Part shown: positions 24,537-31,624 of the stretch, one piece after another
Position numbering within the stretch: the stretch's first letter is position 1
Layout of the letters: the number at the start of each line of letters is the position of its first letter
Origin: Nocardioides rotundus
Lineage (GTDB): Bacteria > Actinomycetota > Actinomycetes > Propionibacteriales > Nocardioidaceae
Reading direction: 5' to 3'
Length of the DNA stretch: 64,000 bases
Assembly (NCBI RefSeq): GCF_019931675.1
Contig: NZ_CP082922.1
Coordinates: 1,441,001 to 1,505,000 of the forward strand
Translations under genes and position numbers: made by a program
The notes under the pieces: generated by a model
Database searches by the model: none
The model's input: only the letters and a program-made list of their open reading frames with translations
What the model was told of the DNA's origin: nothing

Positions 24537-25688
24537 GTGGCGAGACCGAAGAAGGCGGGCTGCCCGATCTGCAAGGGCCGCAAGCAGGCGCACGCTGAGG
24601 GCATCCGTCACCTGCCGTCGAAGAAGTTCCAGGCCCGCCTGCTGACGCCGGACGGCAAGCAGACCTCGAAGTCGTTCCAGACCGAGACCGATGCGAAGGC
24701 GTGGCTTGGCGCTCAGCGATCGGAGATCAGCAAGGGCACGTGGTCGCCGAAGAAGGCCAAGACGGTCCTCTCGTTCAGCGACTACGCCGAGCGGTGGCTC
24801 AAGAACCGCAAGGTGAGGGGCAAGCCGCTGGCCGACCGGACCCGCGCCGGATACCGCGACCTGCTCGACCGCTTCATCCTCCCCGAGTTCGGGCCGAGGC
24901 CGGTGCACACGATCGACCGCGACGACGTGGAGCGGTGGTACGACCGCACGGCCTCCGACCGCCCGACGTACCGGGCGAAGGCGTACAGCCTGCTGCGGAC
25001 GATCCTCGTGTCGGCGATCGACGACGGTCATCACCCCGGTCCGAACCCGGCCCGCATCCGAGGGGCCGGACAGGCAGACCGCCGCCACACCGTGCGCCCC
25101 GCGACGCTGGACGAGTTGAAGGCGCTCACCGAGGCGATGCCCGAGCGGTACCGGCTGATGGTGCAGTTGGCGACGTGGACGGCGCTGCGGTTCGGGGAGT
25201 TGACCGAGTTGCGTCGGGCGGACGTGGACACCCGCGAGGGCGTGCTGCGGGTGCGCCGTGCGGTGGTCCTCGTGGATGGGAAGTTCATCGTCAAGACGCC
25301 GAAGTCACAGGCCGGCGTCCGTGACGTGGCGATCCCTGCGGCGCTGCTGCCCTTGGTGCGCGAGCACCTGTTGAAGCACACCGCGCCAGGGCCGGACGGG
25401 CTGCTGTTCCCCGCCCGCAAGGACGCGACGGCCCACCTGCGGCAGACCTCGCTCTACCGCGTGTTCGACCCGGCCCGGAAGAAGGCCGGTCGTCCGGACC
25501 TGCGGTGGCACGACCTGCGGCACACGGGCGCGGTGCTGGCGGCTCAGTCCGGGGCCACGCTGCCGGAGTTGATGAACCGGCTCGGTCACTCGACCTCGCA
25601 GGCGGCGCTGCGCTACCAGCACGTCGCGCAGGGGCGGGACCAGTTGATCGCGTCGCGGCTCAGCGAGTTGATCGAGGCCGGGGAGTGA
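24537..25688 (+). CDS. Tyrosine recombinase/integrase
   Basis: Site-specific recombinase of 383 residues that would integrate and excise the element at tRNA-Val. An N-terminal segment with CPICKGRK near residue 9, an SAM-like core-binding domain (residues about 75-160), then the catalytic domain with Arg in TALRFGEL near 217, HDLRHTG near 325, LGHST near 348 and Tyr near 360. All catalytic residues are present. The GTG start follows GGAAGGCGACC. It lies 150 bases from the left attachment copy, and the next gene starts within its stop codon. Confidence 0.93.
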   Translation: MARPKKAGCPICKGRKQAHAEGIRHLPSKKFQARLLTPDGKQTSKSFQTETDAKAWLGAQRSEISKGTWSPKKAKTVLSFSDYAERWLKNRKVRGKPLADRTRAGYRDLLDRFILPEFGPRPVHTIDRDDVERWYDRTASDRPTYRAKAYSLLRTILVSAIDDGHHPGPNPARIRGAGQADRRHTVRPATLDELKALTEAMPERYRLMVQLATWTALRFGELTELRRADVDTREGVLRVRRAVVLVDGKFIVKTPKSQAGVRDVAIPAALLPLVREHLLKHTAPGPDGLLFPARKDATAHLRQTSLYRVFDPARKKAGRPDLRWHDLRHTGAVLAAQSGATLPELMNRLGHSTSQAALRYQHVAQGRDQLIASRLSELIEAGE

Positions 25689-25801
25689 CCCCGCAGGAGG
25701 CAGCCGCCGCGCTGCCGCCGCTGACCGATGAGCAGTGCGAGCGGGTGGCCGCGCTGCTGCTCATGTCGCTGAACCGGCCAACGCCGGAGAGCACCGAGTG
25801 A
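25685..25801 (+). CDS. Small protein downstream of the integrase
   Basis: A 38-residue frame starting with GTG in a GTGA overlap with the integrase stop and ending in a GTGA overlap with the next gene. Sequence features: EAAAALPPLTDEQCERVAAL, one helix, no known domain. The tight coupling on both sides is the main support that it is translated. Function unknown. Confidence 0.55.
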   Translation: MTPQEAAAALPPLTDEQCERVAALLLMSLNRPTPESTE

Positions 25802-26256
25802 CCGGGCGCGAGGACCTCCGATGGTGGTGGGACCTCGCGCCGACACTCACATGGCGGTTCGCCAAGTCGATGCCGGACGTGCCGCACTGGTACGTCCGAG
25901 GCGGCACGACGCCGGGCTTCTCTCGCGAGGACTCGGCTCGCGTCGCGCGGCTGGTCCGCACGTACGGCGAGCCGGGGAAGTTCTACCGGGCGACGAACCT
26001 CTACCTGTTTACGCCCGATCGAGTGCGGAAGGTGTGGTGCATGTTCGGTGACCCGGTGCGCGAGGAGCGGGTGAGGATCGTGAACCTGGCGTTCGCGGAT
26101 CGCACCTACGGCCCGCAGAGCAACTTCGACCAGGCGCGGCTCGCCGCCCTCGCGCTGCCACCGGGACGGCTGCGGATGGGCGACTGGCTCGCGCGTGACC
26201 TGTTCGACCAAGTGCCCGAGGACGTGCCAGACCTCGACCCCGAGGACGACGACTAG
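25798..26256 (+). CDS. Uncharacterised element-encoded protein
   Basis: A 152-residue protein rich in Trp and Arg (WWWDLAPTLTWRFAKSMPDV, later KVWCMFGDPVREERVRIVNL) with an acidic C-terminal tail ending in DPEDDD. Similar short proteins occur in phages and plasmids, but I know no assigned function. The GTG start overlaps the preceding stop. It is followed by 212 bases of non-coding DNA that fold into hairpins. Confidence 0.55.
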   Translation: MTGREDLRWWWDLAPTLTWRFAKSMPDVPHWYVRGGTTPGFSREDSARVARLVRTYGEPGKFYRATNLYLFTPDRVRKVWCMFGDPVREERVRIVNLAFADRTYGPQSNFDQARLAALALPPGRLRMGDWLARDLFDQVPEDVPDLDPEDDD

Positions 26257-26318
26257 AGACCTGGAACCGCCCGGCATCTCGGGTAGACTGGCACCAGCAA
26301 CAACCGCACGACGATGCA

Positions 26319-26465
26319 GGGACTCGATAGTCCCGAACTCAGGCGTCAGGCGAGACCTCGACCGTAAACGCACCGGGATGATGCCCGGTCGGTCGAGATG
26401 GATCACGCAAACCGACCTGGGGGCGAACGCTTCCAGGTCGTGCGGCTCACCGAAAGGGGAGCCGC
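26319..26465 (+). ncRNA. Structured leader of the excisionase-like gene (four hairpins)
   Basis: Four consecutive perfect stems: GGGACT/AGTCCC (26319-26334, loop CGAT); CTCGACC/GGTCGAG enclosing ACCGGG/CCCGGT (26357-26397); CGACCTGG/CCAGGTCG (26413-26440); and GCGGCTC/GAGCCGC (26442-26465). The last stem holds most of the ribosome site (AAAGGGGAG, 26453-26461) of the gene starting at 26469, so folding would block translation. It matches no riboswitch family I can identify. TAGACT at 26284 may be the promoter -10 box. Confidence 0.6.
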
Positions 26466-26468
26466 ATC

Positions 26469-26747
26469 ATGCGTCTCATCACTCAGCAGGCTGCTGCCGA
26501 CATGCTCGGGATCACCGACCGCTCGGTTCGCAACATGATCGCGCGCGGCGTGATCTCGGGCTACAAGGTCCCCGGCGTCCGCGCCGTGCGCGTGGACCGC
26601 GACGAGATCATGGGCAAGTTGAAGGCGATCCCGACCGCCGTCGCTCGCCAGGAGTTCGTCTACGGAGCGCCGAAGTTCAACGGCAACGTCAAGGCCGCGC
26701 CGGTCGGTGCGTCCGTGGTGGCCGAGGTCGTGGAGGAGGACCAGTGA
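26469..26747 (+). CDS. Excisionase-like helix-turn-helix protein
   Basis: A 92-residue protein with a MerR-like HTH_17 domain (ITQQAAADMLGITDRSVRNM, then VSG-type wing GVRAVRVDRDEIM), the fold of many excisionases. It would favour excision or control element genes. The C-terminal half is unstructured. Its ribosome site is inside the last hairpin of the structured leader. The next gene starts in its stop codon (GTGA). Confidence 0.75.
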   Translation: MRLITQQAAADMLGITDRSVRNMIARGVISGYKVPGVRAVRVDRDEIMGKLKAIPTAVARQEFVYGAPKFNGNVKAAPVGASVVAEVVEEDQ

Positions 26748-26989
26748 GCGAGGACCGGGCCATGCACGACCCGGCCCCCCGCGACTTCAACCGCACTCCC
26801 ATCGTGCCACGCATCTGCGCTCGCGTGGGCTGCGAGAACACCGTGAAGCCGCGTCGCAAGTTCTGCTCGTCGGCGTGCTTCGGGATCAGTCGGCGCAAGC
26901 CGTTCGGCCCGATCTCGGACGAGCAGCGCGAGGAGATGCAGGCCGCGCTGGACGAGGCGCGGACCTCGGTCGGGGAGGTGACCTCGTGA
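26744..26989 (+). CDS. Small zinc-finger-like protein
   Basis: An 81-residue protein with CARVGCENTVKPRRKFCSSAC near residues 26-46, that is four Cys in a C-x4-C-x10-C-x3-C arrangement likely to bind zinc, followed by a charged helix. Proteins of this pattern are common in actinophages and actinobacterial plasmids; their function is unknown. Coupled by GTGA overlaps to genes on both sides. Confidence 0.6.
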   Translation: MSEDRAMHDPAPRDFNRTPIVPRICARVGCENTVKPRRKFCSSACFGISRRKPFGPISDEQREEMQAALDEARTSVGEVTS

Positions 26990-27810
26990 GCAACGTGATC
27001 GCGTTGCCGGGCTGGGACTACGACGTGCCAGTGCGCGACGTGCCGAAGGTGATCCTCGCTGGCCTGAGGGCGGCGGGCGTCAAGGCCGAGCAGGGGAAGG
27101 CGTGGCGTGGGAAGTACCCGACCACCCTCGACCTCGTGATCGACATCGACTGTCCGTGGGCGCACAAGTCCCGTGACGGGATGACGTTCGCCTCGGTGCG
27201 GCTGTTGGTGGACCCGTTCTCGGGGTCGCTGACGGTCCAGCGTGACGAGGACCGGGGCGATGGATGCCCGACCTGCCGTCAGCCCTCGATCGACCGCTGG
27301 CTGGTGACGTGCCGGGGCCACGAGGAGAACGGCCACCCCGACCACGAGCCGGGATGGATCAGCGTCGAGGACTTCCCCAAGGACACACCGGCTGAGGTCA
27401 TCGCGCGGATCATCCCCGGCGGCGCGGAGAGCAGAGGCGACGACAGCCCGATGGGTCACGTGTTCGAGGCGATGATGAGGGCCGAGCGTGAGAACAAGGC
27501 TCGCTGGCGTTTGGCTCACCTCGACCAGATCGCCGAGCAGTTCCGGGAGACGGGCTACTCCGAGGAGCAGGTGCGGGACAAGGTGATCGGCGTCCGCGAG
27601 ATGGCGCAGGTCGTGCTGCTCACCGGCCCCAAGCAGGTCGGGTCGTCGGAGGTGGTGGTCGAGACCGTCGAGAGCGTCATGGAGTGGCTGGCCGCGAACA
27701 ACGTCCCGGCGTCGCTCGGGGTGAACGCCACATGGGACCGGGTGAAGAACCTGCCGGGCTGCCCGACGCAGGCCCTCGTGCGCAAGGCCCAGGCCGAGCG
27801 CAAGACCTGA
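26986..27810 (+). CDS. Uncharacterised element-encoded protein with CxxC motif
   Basis: A 274-residue soluble protein. Visible parts: a mixed N-terminal domain with LDLVIDIDCPWAHKSRDGM, a CPTCRQ at about residue 95 followed by a Cys and several His (LVTCRGHEENGHPDHEPGW), and a helical C-terminal half with DQIAEQFRETGYSEEQVRD. No family recognised. It is the last rightward gene before the GTGTGG palindrome, where it meets a small convergent gene. Confidence 0.6.
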   Translation: MSNVIALPGWDYDVPVRDVPKVILAGLRAAGVKAEQGKAWRGKYPTTLDLVIDIDCPWAHKSRDGMTFASVRLLVDPFSGSLTVQRDEDRGDGCPTCRQPSIDRWLVTCRGHEENGHPDHEPGWISVEDFPKDTPAEVIARIIPGGAESRGDDSPMGHVFEAMMRAERENKARWRLAHLDQIAEQFRETGYSEEQVRDKVIGVREMAQVVLLTGPKQVGSSEVVVETVESVMEWLAANNVPASLGVNATWDRVKNLPGCPTQALVRKAQAERKT

Positions 27811-27811
27811 C

Positions 27812-27930
27812 CGTGTGGCCGTGTGGCAGGGCGTGTCACACGGTCCACACGGCCCGCCGGAACGTGTGGTGTGTGGCGTGTGGCGCGTCTACCCCGAAGG
27901 GGTAGCGCCACACACCACACGCCACACGGA
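27812..27930. repeat. GTGTGG-rich palindrome between convergent genes
   Basis: At least six GTGTGG units and several CCACAC complements lie in 120 bases. The centre is CTACCCC-GAA-GGGGTAG (27889-27905), flanked by long arms of GTGTGG/CCACAC repeats (27863-27888 and 27906-27930). It separates two convergent genes, so it may be a strong two-way terminator. Iteron-like spacing also allows a replication or binding site. A smaller related hairpin, CCGTGTG/CACACGG, is at 28226-28247. Confidence 0.6.
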
Positions 27931-27944
27931 ACCGGGAGCCCGTG

Positions 27945-28082
27945 TCAGTGCGACACGGAGGCCGCGGCCTTGAACTTCCCGTACTGGTCGAACATGCGGA
28001 CGGGGCTGCCGGAGGCGAGCAGCGCCTCGACCTTCTCGGCGTAGGTCGCGGTGCGCGGCTTCTCGATCGTGGCGGTGGTCAT
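27945..28082 (-). CDS. Small element-encoded protein (45 residues)
   Basis: A leftward 45-codon frame. The ATG has AGAAGGGA six bases before it, a good ribosome site. The product is basic and helical in the middle (TATYAEKVEALLASGSPVRM, then FDQYGKFKAAAS). No family recognised. It is the only leftward gene of the intact element and converges on the 274-residue gene through the GTGTGG palindrome. Confidence 0.5.
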   Translation of the reverse strand: MTTATIEKPRTATYAEKVEALLASGSPVRMFDQYGKFKAAASVSH

Positions 28083-28439
28083 GCGGTGTCCCTTCTCGGG
28101 GTGGGTCTGTCACTCGCGGTCCAGTGAACCAGAACGTCAAGCAGGGTTGAGGAATCGCGATCTGACGGGCTCGGGATCGTCCGGGGCACCGGAGGCCCGC
28201 CCGGACCTGCGCGGCGCGTGACACCCCGTGTGCGGCCCGGCACACGGCCTTGCCAGGGCAGGCCGACCAGGACGGAACCGGGAGGCATCACCGGCCAGTA
28301 GTACGGTCCCGCCCTGCATGTGAATCGCGCGCACGTGCGGGGCTCGTCGCTCTCGACAGATCGGGCGAAGCGGGGGAGACTGGCCGGACTTCAACCGCTC
28401 GCTGGCGAATGGGCCGGGGCACTCCACTAGGAGGCCCTG
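28083..28439. other. Non-coding divergent region inside the element
   Basis: 357 bases between a leftward small gene and the rightward cargo operon. It must hold both promoters. The hairpin CCGTGTG/CACACGG (28226-28247) repeats the GTGTG theme. AGGAGG at 28429-28434 is the ribosome site of the next gene. I see no gene in it. Confidence 0.6.
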
Positions 28440-28874
28440 TTGCCTGCACCCAACCGCCGCAATCGCGGCGCATCTCTGGCCGAGAAGATCGGCAACCACA
28501 CCGCCGCCAAGGGCGTCGCCCACGACGGTGACCGGATGGTCGCCGCCCGCACACGCCAGGACAAGCGGTGGGAGGAAGCGGTCGCCCGGCTGAGCCCGGC
28601 TGCTCGGGCTGCTGCTGGTGGCTCCGACCTCGAACGGCGCGCGGCTCAGGTTCGCGTGGACGCCGAGCGCGCCCGCAACCTGGGCTTGTTCGCCGAGGCC
28701 GTCAGCGAGGGCCGGGCGAAGCCGCCGATCGTGGTCCTGACCCCGCACGTCGCGCCGCGCTACTTCCTCGCCTGCATCGACTGCGACCGGGACATGCAGC
28801 CGTCGCGGCCCGAGCCGCGCGTCCCGCTGTGCCGGACCTGCCGGACGAAGCGGGAGGCCCGCCGTGTCGCGTGA
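28440..28874 (+). CDS. Element-encoded protein with C-terminal zinc ribbon
   Basis: A 144-residue basic protein with a TTG start five bases after AGGAGG. The N-terminal 100 residues are helical and Arg/Ala-rich; the end has CIDCDRDM near 112 and CRTCRTKRE near 131, two CxxC pairs typical of a zinc ribbon. A DNA- or RNA-binding role is possible (inference). It overlaps the next gene by 11 bases. Confidence 0.6.
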   Translation: MPAPNRRNRGASLAEKIGNHTAAKGVAHDGDRMVAARTRQDKRWEEAVARLSPAARAAAGGSDLERRAAQVRVDAERARNLGLFAEAVSEGRAKPPIVVLTPHVAPRYFLACIDCDRDMQPSRPEPRVPLCRTCRTKREARRVA

Positions 28875-29145
28875 GCCGTCCAGCCCGATGCACCGGGGAT
28901 GGGGAGCGTTCGAGCAGCCACCGCCCGCCGAGCCCGCGACGCCGGTCAAGAGACAGACCCCGCGCGTGCGCGTGGAGGGCGCGGGCCGGGACAAGGCGAT
29001 GCAGAAGTTGATGACGACGACCGAGAAGTTGACCCGCGAGGAGCGCCGCATCCTGCGCGGCTACCGGCTGTCGGTCGGTGGCGACACGAGCCGCTTGGAG
29101 CGGATGCGCGTCGAACTCGACATCGCGATGGGACGTGACCAGTGA
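28864..29145 (+). CDS. Uncharacterised basic helical protein
   Basis: A 93-residue protein: a Pro-rich N-terminus (EQPPPAEPATPVKRQTPRVR) and a helical C-terminus (LTREERRILRGYRLSVGGDT). No Cys pair and no recognised domain. GTG start overlapping the preceding gene by 11 bases; its stop overlaps the next GTG start. Confidence 0.5.
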   Translation: MSREPSSPMHRGWGAFEQPPPAEPATPVKRQTPRVRVEGAGRDKAMQKLMTTTEKLTREERRILRGYRLSVGGDTSRLERMRVELDIAMGRDQ

Positions 29146-29261
29146 GCAAGCCGAAGGTCCCCACGCTGCCGGTGAAGTCGCCCGGCAAGCGAACCTCCAC
29201 CCGACCCGTGAAGCCCGCGCCGGTCGCCCCGGTGCGCCGCCCTCGAAAGGCCCAGCGATGA
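29142..29261 (+). CDS. Very small Lys/Pro-rich protein
   Basis: A 39-residue frame between two coupled genes (GTGA at its start, ATGA at its end). The product is almost entirely Lys, Arg, Pro, Thr and Val (KVPTLPVKSPGKRTSTRPVK), very basic and probably disordered. The overlap at both ends supports translation; it could bind nucleic acid or serve only to couple translation. Confidence 0.4.
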   Translation: MSKPKVPTLPVKSPGKRTSTRPVKPAPVAPVRRPRKAQR

Positions 29262-30229
29262 CCCAGACCGCCACCGAGAAGCGCAACAACCAGAGCCGCT
29301 ACATCCCGCCCGAGCAGACCGAGGCCCTGCGCCGCACCGTGCCGGACGACCCGGTGAAGTTGCCGCCCGGCTCGTTGGCCTGCGAGGGCTGCGGCGTCGC
29401 GGTGCCGACCGCCCGGCCCACGACCTCGGTCACGCCCTCGACCGTCACGAGCCTGCCCGCGAAGCCGGTGCAGTTCGCGCGGTGCGACTCGTGCAAGGCC
29501 GTGCAGCAGCAGGCCGAGGACTACGTGACCGCGCACCCGGCGCTCGCGGCGCGCATCGGCACAATCGCCGTCGAGCGCGTGGAGTCGGTGCTGTTCGGGC
29601 TGGCGATCATCGGGCAGGAGGCGACCGGCGACCTCGGATTCCTCCTGCCTCGGCTGCACCCCGCCGCACACGGCGTCCGGTTCGCCAACCCGCTGAGCCT
29701 GACCCGGGACCTCTGCTCGCCGTACGCCTGGTCGCACGTCACGTTGAGCCAGCGGGCCGAACTCAAGAAGGCGTACGCCGCCGCGCTGCGTGACCGGCTG
29801 TCGCTGTCCGCGCCACCCGTCGCGCTGCGCTGCCCCTCGGGCGGATGCCTGTTCTGCGGGGTCGCATCGGTCCCTCGTGCGGCGATCCAGGTCGCTCGCG
29901 GCGGGGGAGCGCAGGCGGCTACGGCCTCGGTCTGGCGTCCGGTCCTGGTGTCGCCGAACGGCCTCGGGGCGAAAGGGCCGAGCAACATCGCGGGTCACGT
30001 CTGCCCGGACTGCAACGCCGCGATCGAGGACGCCGGGGCGGTCGGCTGGCCCGCTCGCGCGCAGGCCGTCGTGACCTACGTCGGGCGCGAGAACCGGGCG
30101 AAGGCCGAGCGCCTGCGGGCGATGCTGGCCGACGACTTTCCGCCCCAGTTGCCCGCGTGGGGAGCGTTCAACCTCCGCCCCAACGCCCGGCCCTGGGACC
30201 ACCTGCGGCGAGTGATCGACCGCATCTGA
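29258..30229 (+). CDS. Large multi-CxxC protein of the element
   Basis: A 323-residue protein, the largest cargo. Two zinc-ribbon-like pairs near the N-terminus (CEGCG near 43 and CDSCK near 76), then a helical middle (TIAVERVESVLFGLAIIGQE), and two more pairs near 195-252 (CPSGGCLFCG and CPDC). The C-terminus has a Trp/Pro-rich segment (LPAWGAFNLRPNARPW). No catalytic motif or known family is visible. It is followed by a terminator hairpin and the right attachment region. Confidence 0.6.
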   Translation: MTQTATEKRNNQSRYIPPEQTEALRRTVPDDPVKLPPGSLACEGCGVAVPTARPTTSVTPSTVTSLPAKPVQFARCDSCKAVQQQAEDYVTAHPALAARIGTIAVERVESVLFGLAIIGQEATGDLGFLLPRLHPAAHGVRFANPLSLTRDLCSPYAWSHVTLSQRAELKKAYAAALRDRLSLSAPPVALRCPSGGCLFCGVASVPRAAIQVARGGGAQAATASVWRPVLVSPNGLGAKGPSNIAGHVCPDCNAAIEDAGAVGWPARAQAVVTYVGRENRAKAERLRAMLADDFPPQLPAWGAFNLRPNARPWDHLRRVIDRI

Positions 30230-30233
30230 GACG

Positions 30234-30280
30234 CCGCTCGGGGTCGGACGACGATGTGCTGACACCCCGGCCCCGAGCGG
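30234..30280 (+). terminator. Terminator of the cargo operon
   Basis: Perfect 10-bp stem CCGCTCGGGG (30234-30243) with CCCCGAGCGG (30271-30280), five bases after the stop of the 323-residue gene. The loop is long (27 bases) and there is no U-tract. Confidence 0.6.
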
Positions 30281-30307
30281 TCACCATGCCTGCGGGAACG
30301 GCTCACC

Positions 30308-30326
30308 GTTTGGCACGTGTTTGGCA
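30308..30326 (+). repeat. Right arm-type sites (two GTTTGGCA)
   Basis: GTTTGGCA at 30308-30315 and 30319-30326, 11 bp apart, matching the pair at the left end in sequence, order and spacing. They lie about 50 bases inside the tRNA-Val attachment site. Confidence 0.55.
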
Positions 30327-30330
30327 TGAG

Positions 30331-30372
30331 AAACGGCCAGGTCCGAGGAAAGTGCCTCTGACCTGGCCGTTT
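30331..30372. terminator. Perfect 13-bp inverted repeat next to tRNA-Val
   Basis: AAACGGCCAGGTC (30331-30343) pairs with GACCTGGCCGTTT (30360-30372) around 16 bases. It is immediately downstream of the leftward tRNA-Val, so it can end tRNA transcription or be part of the attachment complex. Confidence 0.6.
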
Positions 30373-30376
30373 GGAA

Positions 30377-30419
30377 GTGGGCGATACTGGGTTTGAACCA
30401 GTGACCTCTTCCGTGTCAA
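30377..30419. repeat. Attachment site 3 (within intact tRNA-Val)
   Basis: The 3' half of the intact tRNA-Val(GAC), repeated over 43 bases at 22643 and over 21 bases at 24373. This copy keeps the tRNA functional after both integrations. Confidence 0.8.
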
Positions 30420-30449
30420 GGAAGCGCGCTACCGCTGCGCCAATCGCCC
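30378..30449 (-). tRNA. tRNA-Val (GAC)
   Basis: 72-nt cloverleaf: acceptor GGGCGAT/ATCGCCC, anticodon stem CTTCC/GGAAG around TTGACAC with anticodon GAC, T-arm ACTGG/CCAGT with TTCAAAC, discriminator A. It is the integration target of the neighbouring elements. Confidence 0.95.
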
Positions 30450-30481
30450 TTGTTGAGTTGGGACTCGGTGGGGTGAGCCTG

Positions 30482-30552
30482 AGGTGGGTACGGGATTCGA
30501 ACCCGTGTACACGGATTTGCAGTCCGTTGCCTCGCCTCTCGGCCAACCCACC
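30482..30552 (-). tRNA. tRNA-Cys (GCA)
   Basis: 71-nt cloverleaf: acceptor GGTGGGT/ACCCACC, anticodon loop CTGCAAA with anticodon GCA, T-loop TTCGAAT, discriminator U as usual for tRNA-Cys. Second gene of a leftward Gly-Cys-Val cluster. Confidence 0.95.
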
Positions 30553-30580
30553 TTGGATGGGTCTGCCGAGACCCGCTCCG

Positions 30581-30653
30581 AGCGGACGACGAGGCTCGAA
30601 CTCGCGACCTCAACCTTGGCAAGGTTGCGCTCTACCAACTGAGCTACGTCCGC
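30581..30653 (-). tRNA. tRNA-Gly (GCC)
   Basis: 73-nt cloverleaf: acceptor GCGGACG/CGTCCGC, anticodon stem CAACC/GGTTG around TTGCCAA with anticodon GCC, T-loop TTCGAGC. First gene of the leftward tRNA cluster. Confidence 0.95.
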
Positions 30654-30800
30654 TTGCGCTTCCGGCCGTGGCCGGACGTGCGTGAGAACAGTATCCGATG
30701 CCCACAGCGAGTCAAAATCCACCCCGCGGGTGTCGCCGTACCGATGTCGAATCGCCCCGCGGGGCGGGATGCGAGGCCGTCGGGCTTCTACAGTTGCGGC

Positions 30801-31622
30801 ATGCGCGCGTGGGTGAACGGCCGGCTCCTGGAGGCGGCGGACGAGCCCGCCCTGACCATCTCCGACCACGGCTTCACCGTGGGCGACGGGGTGTTCGAGG
30901 CGATCAAGGTCGTCGACGGCGAGCCGTTCGCCCTGACCCGGCACCTGGCGCGCTTGCAGCGCTCGGCCGCGGGGCTCGGGCTGCCGGAGCCGGACCTGGA
31001 CGTCGTACGACGCGGGGTCGCGGCGGTCCTGGACGATCAGGACCTGCCCCTGGGGCGCATCCGGATCACCTTCACCGGAGGGCCCGCCCCGCTCGGCTCC
31101 GGGCGCGGCGACGCCGACCCCACGCTGGTGGTGGCCGCCGACCCGATCGACCCGGCGCCGGAGACCACCGCGGTCGCCACGGTGCCCTGGCCGCGCAACG
31201 AGCGCGGTGCCCTGGCGGGGCTGAAGACCACGTCGTACGCCGAGAACGTCATCGCCCTGGCTCACGCCCAGCGGGCCGGCGCCACCGAGGCGGTCTTCGC
31301 CAACCTGCAGGGCAACCTCTGCGAGGGCACCGGATCGAACGTCTTCTACGTCGTGGACGGTGAGCTGCGCACGCCCACGCTGGCCAGCGGCTGCCTGGCC
31401 GGCGTGACCCGCGCGCTCATCCTCGACTGGTACGGCGGCCGCGAGGTCGACGAGCCGATCGAGGTGCTGCAGGAGGCCACCGAGGTGTTCCTCGCGTCCA
31501 CGACCCGCGACGTGCAGGGCGTGCACCGCTGGGATGACCGCGACCTCGCGGCTCCGGGGCCGGTGACCCGCGAGGCGATGGCGGTCTGGCGCGAGCGGGA
31601 GGCCGAGAACCTGGATCCCTGA
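30801..31622 (+). CDS. Class IV PLP aminotransferase / aminodeoxychorismate lyase-like
   Basis: A 273-residue fold-type IV PLP enzyme. Typical segments: MRAWVNGRLLEAADEPALTI and DHGFTVGDGVFEAIKV at the N-terminus, the PLP lysine in GLKTTSYAENVIAL near residue 140, and NLCEGTGSNVFYV near 175. The length and sequence fit PabC (folate pathway) or a branched-chain/D-amino acid transaminase; sequence alone does not decide. TACAGT lies six bases before the ATG (leaderless). Confidence 0.85.
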   Translation: MRAWVNGRLLEAADEPALTISDHGFTVGDGVFEAIKVVDGEPFALTRHLARLQRSAAGLGLPEPDLDVVRRGVAAVLDDQDLPLGRIRITFTGGPAPLGSGRGDADPTLVVAADPIDPAPETTAVATVPWPRNERGALAGLKTTSYAENVIALAHAQRAGATEAVFANLQGNLCEGTGSNVFYVVDGELRTPTLASGCLAGVTRALILDWYGGREVDEPIEVLQEATEVFLASTTRDVQGVHRWDDRDLAAPGPVTREAMAVWREREAENLDP

Positions 31623-31624
31623 GG

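Larger units (their letters stand above)
24373..30419. mobile_element. Integrative element in tRNA-Val(GAC), about 6 kb
   Basis: Bounded by a 21-bp copy of the tRNA 3' end at the left and the intact tRNA at the right, with arm-like repeats inside both ends. Gene order: integrase, two small coupled genes, a structured leader, an excisionase-like HTH protein, two cargo genes, a palindromic block, a short leftward gene, then four coupled cargo genes. I see no primase, relaxase, capsid or FtsK-type transfer gene. It could be a phage satellite or a minimal integrative element. Confidence 0.75.

Noticed and set aside
30371..30685. Rightward frame containing VGDTGFEPVTSSVS across the tRNA cluster
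   Set aside because: Antisense to three tRNA genes; same artefact.
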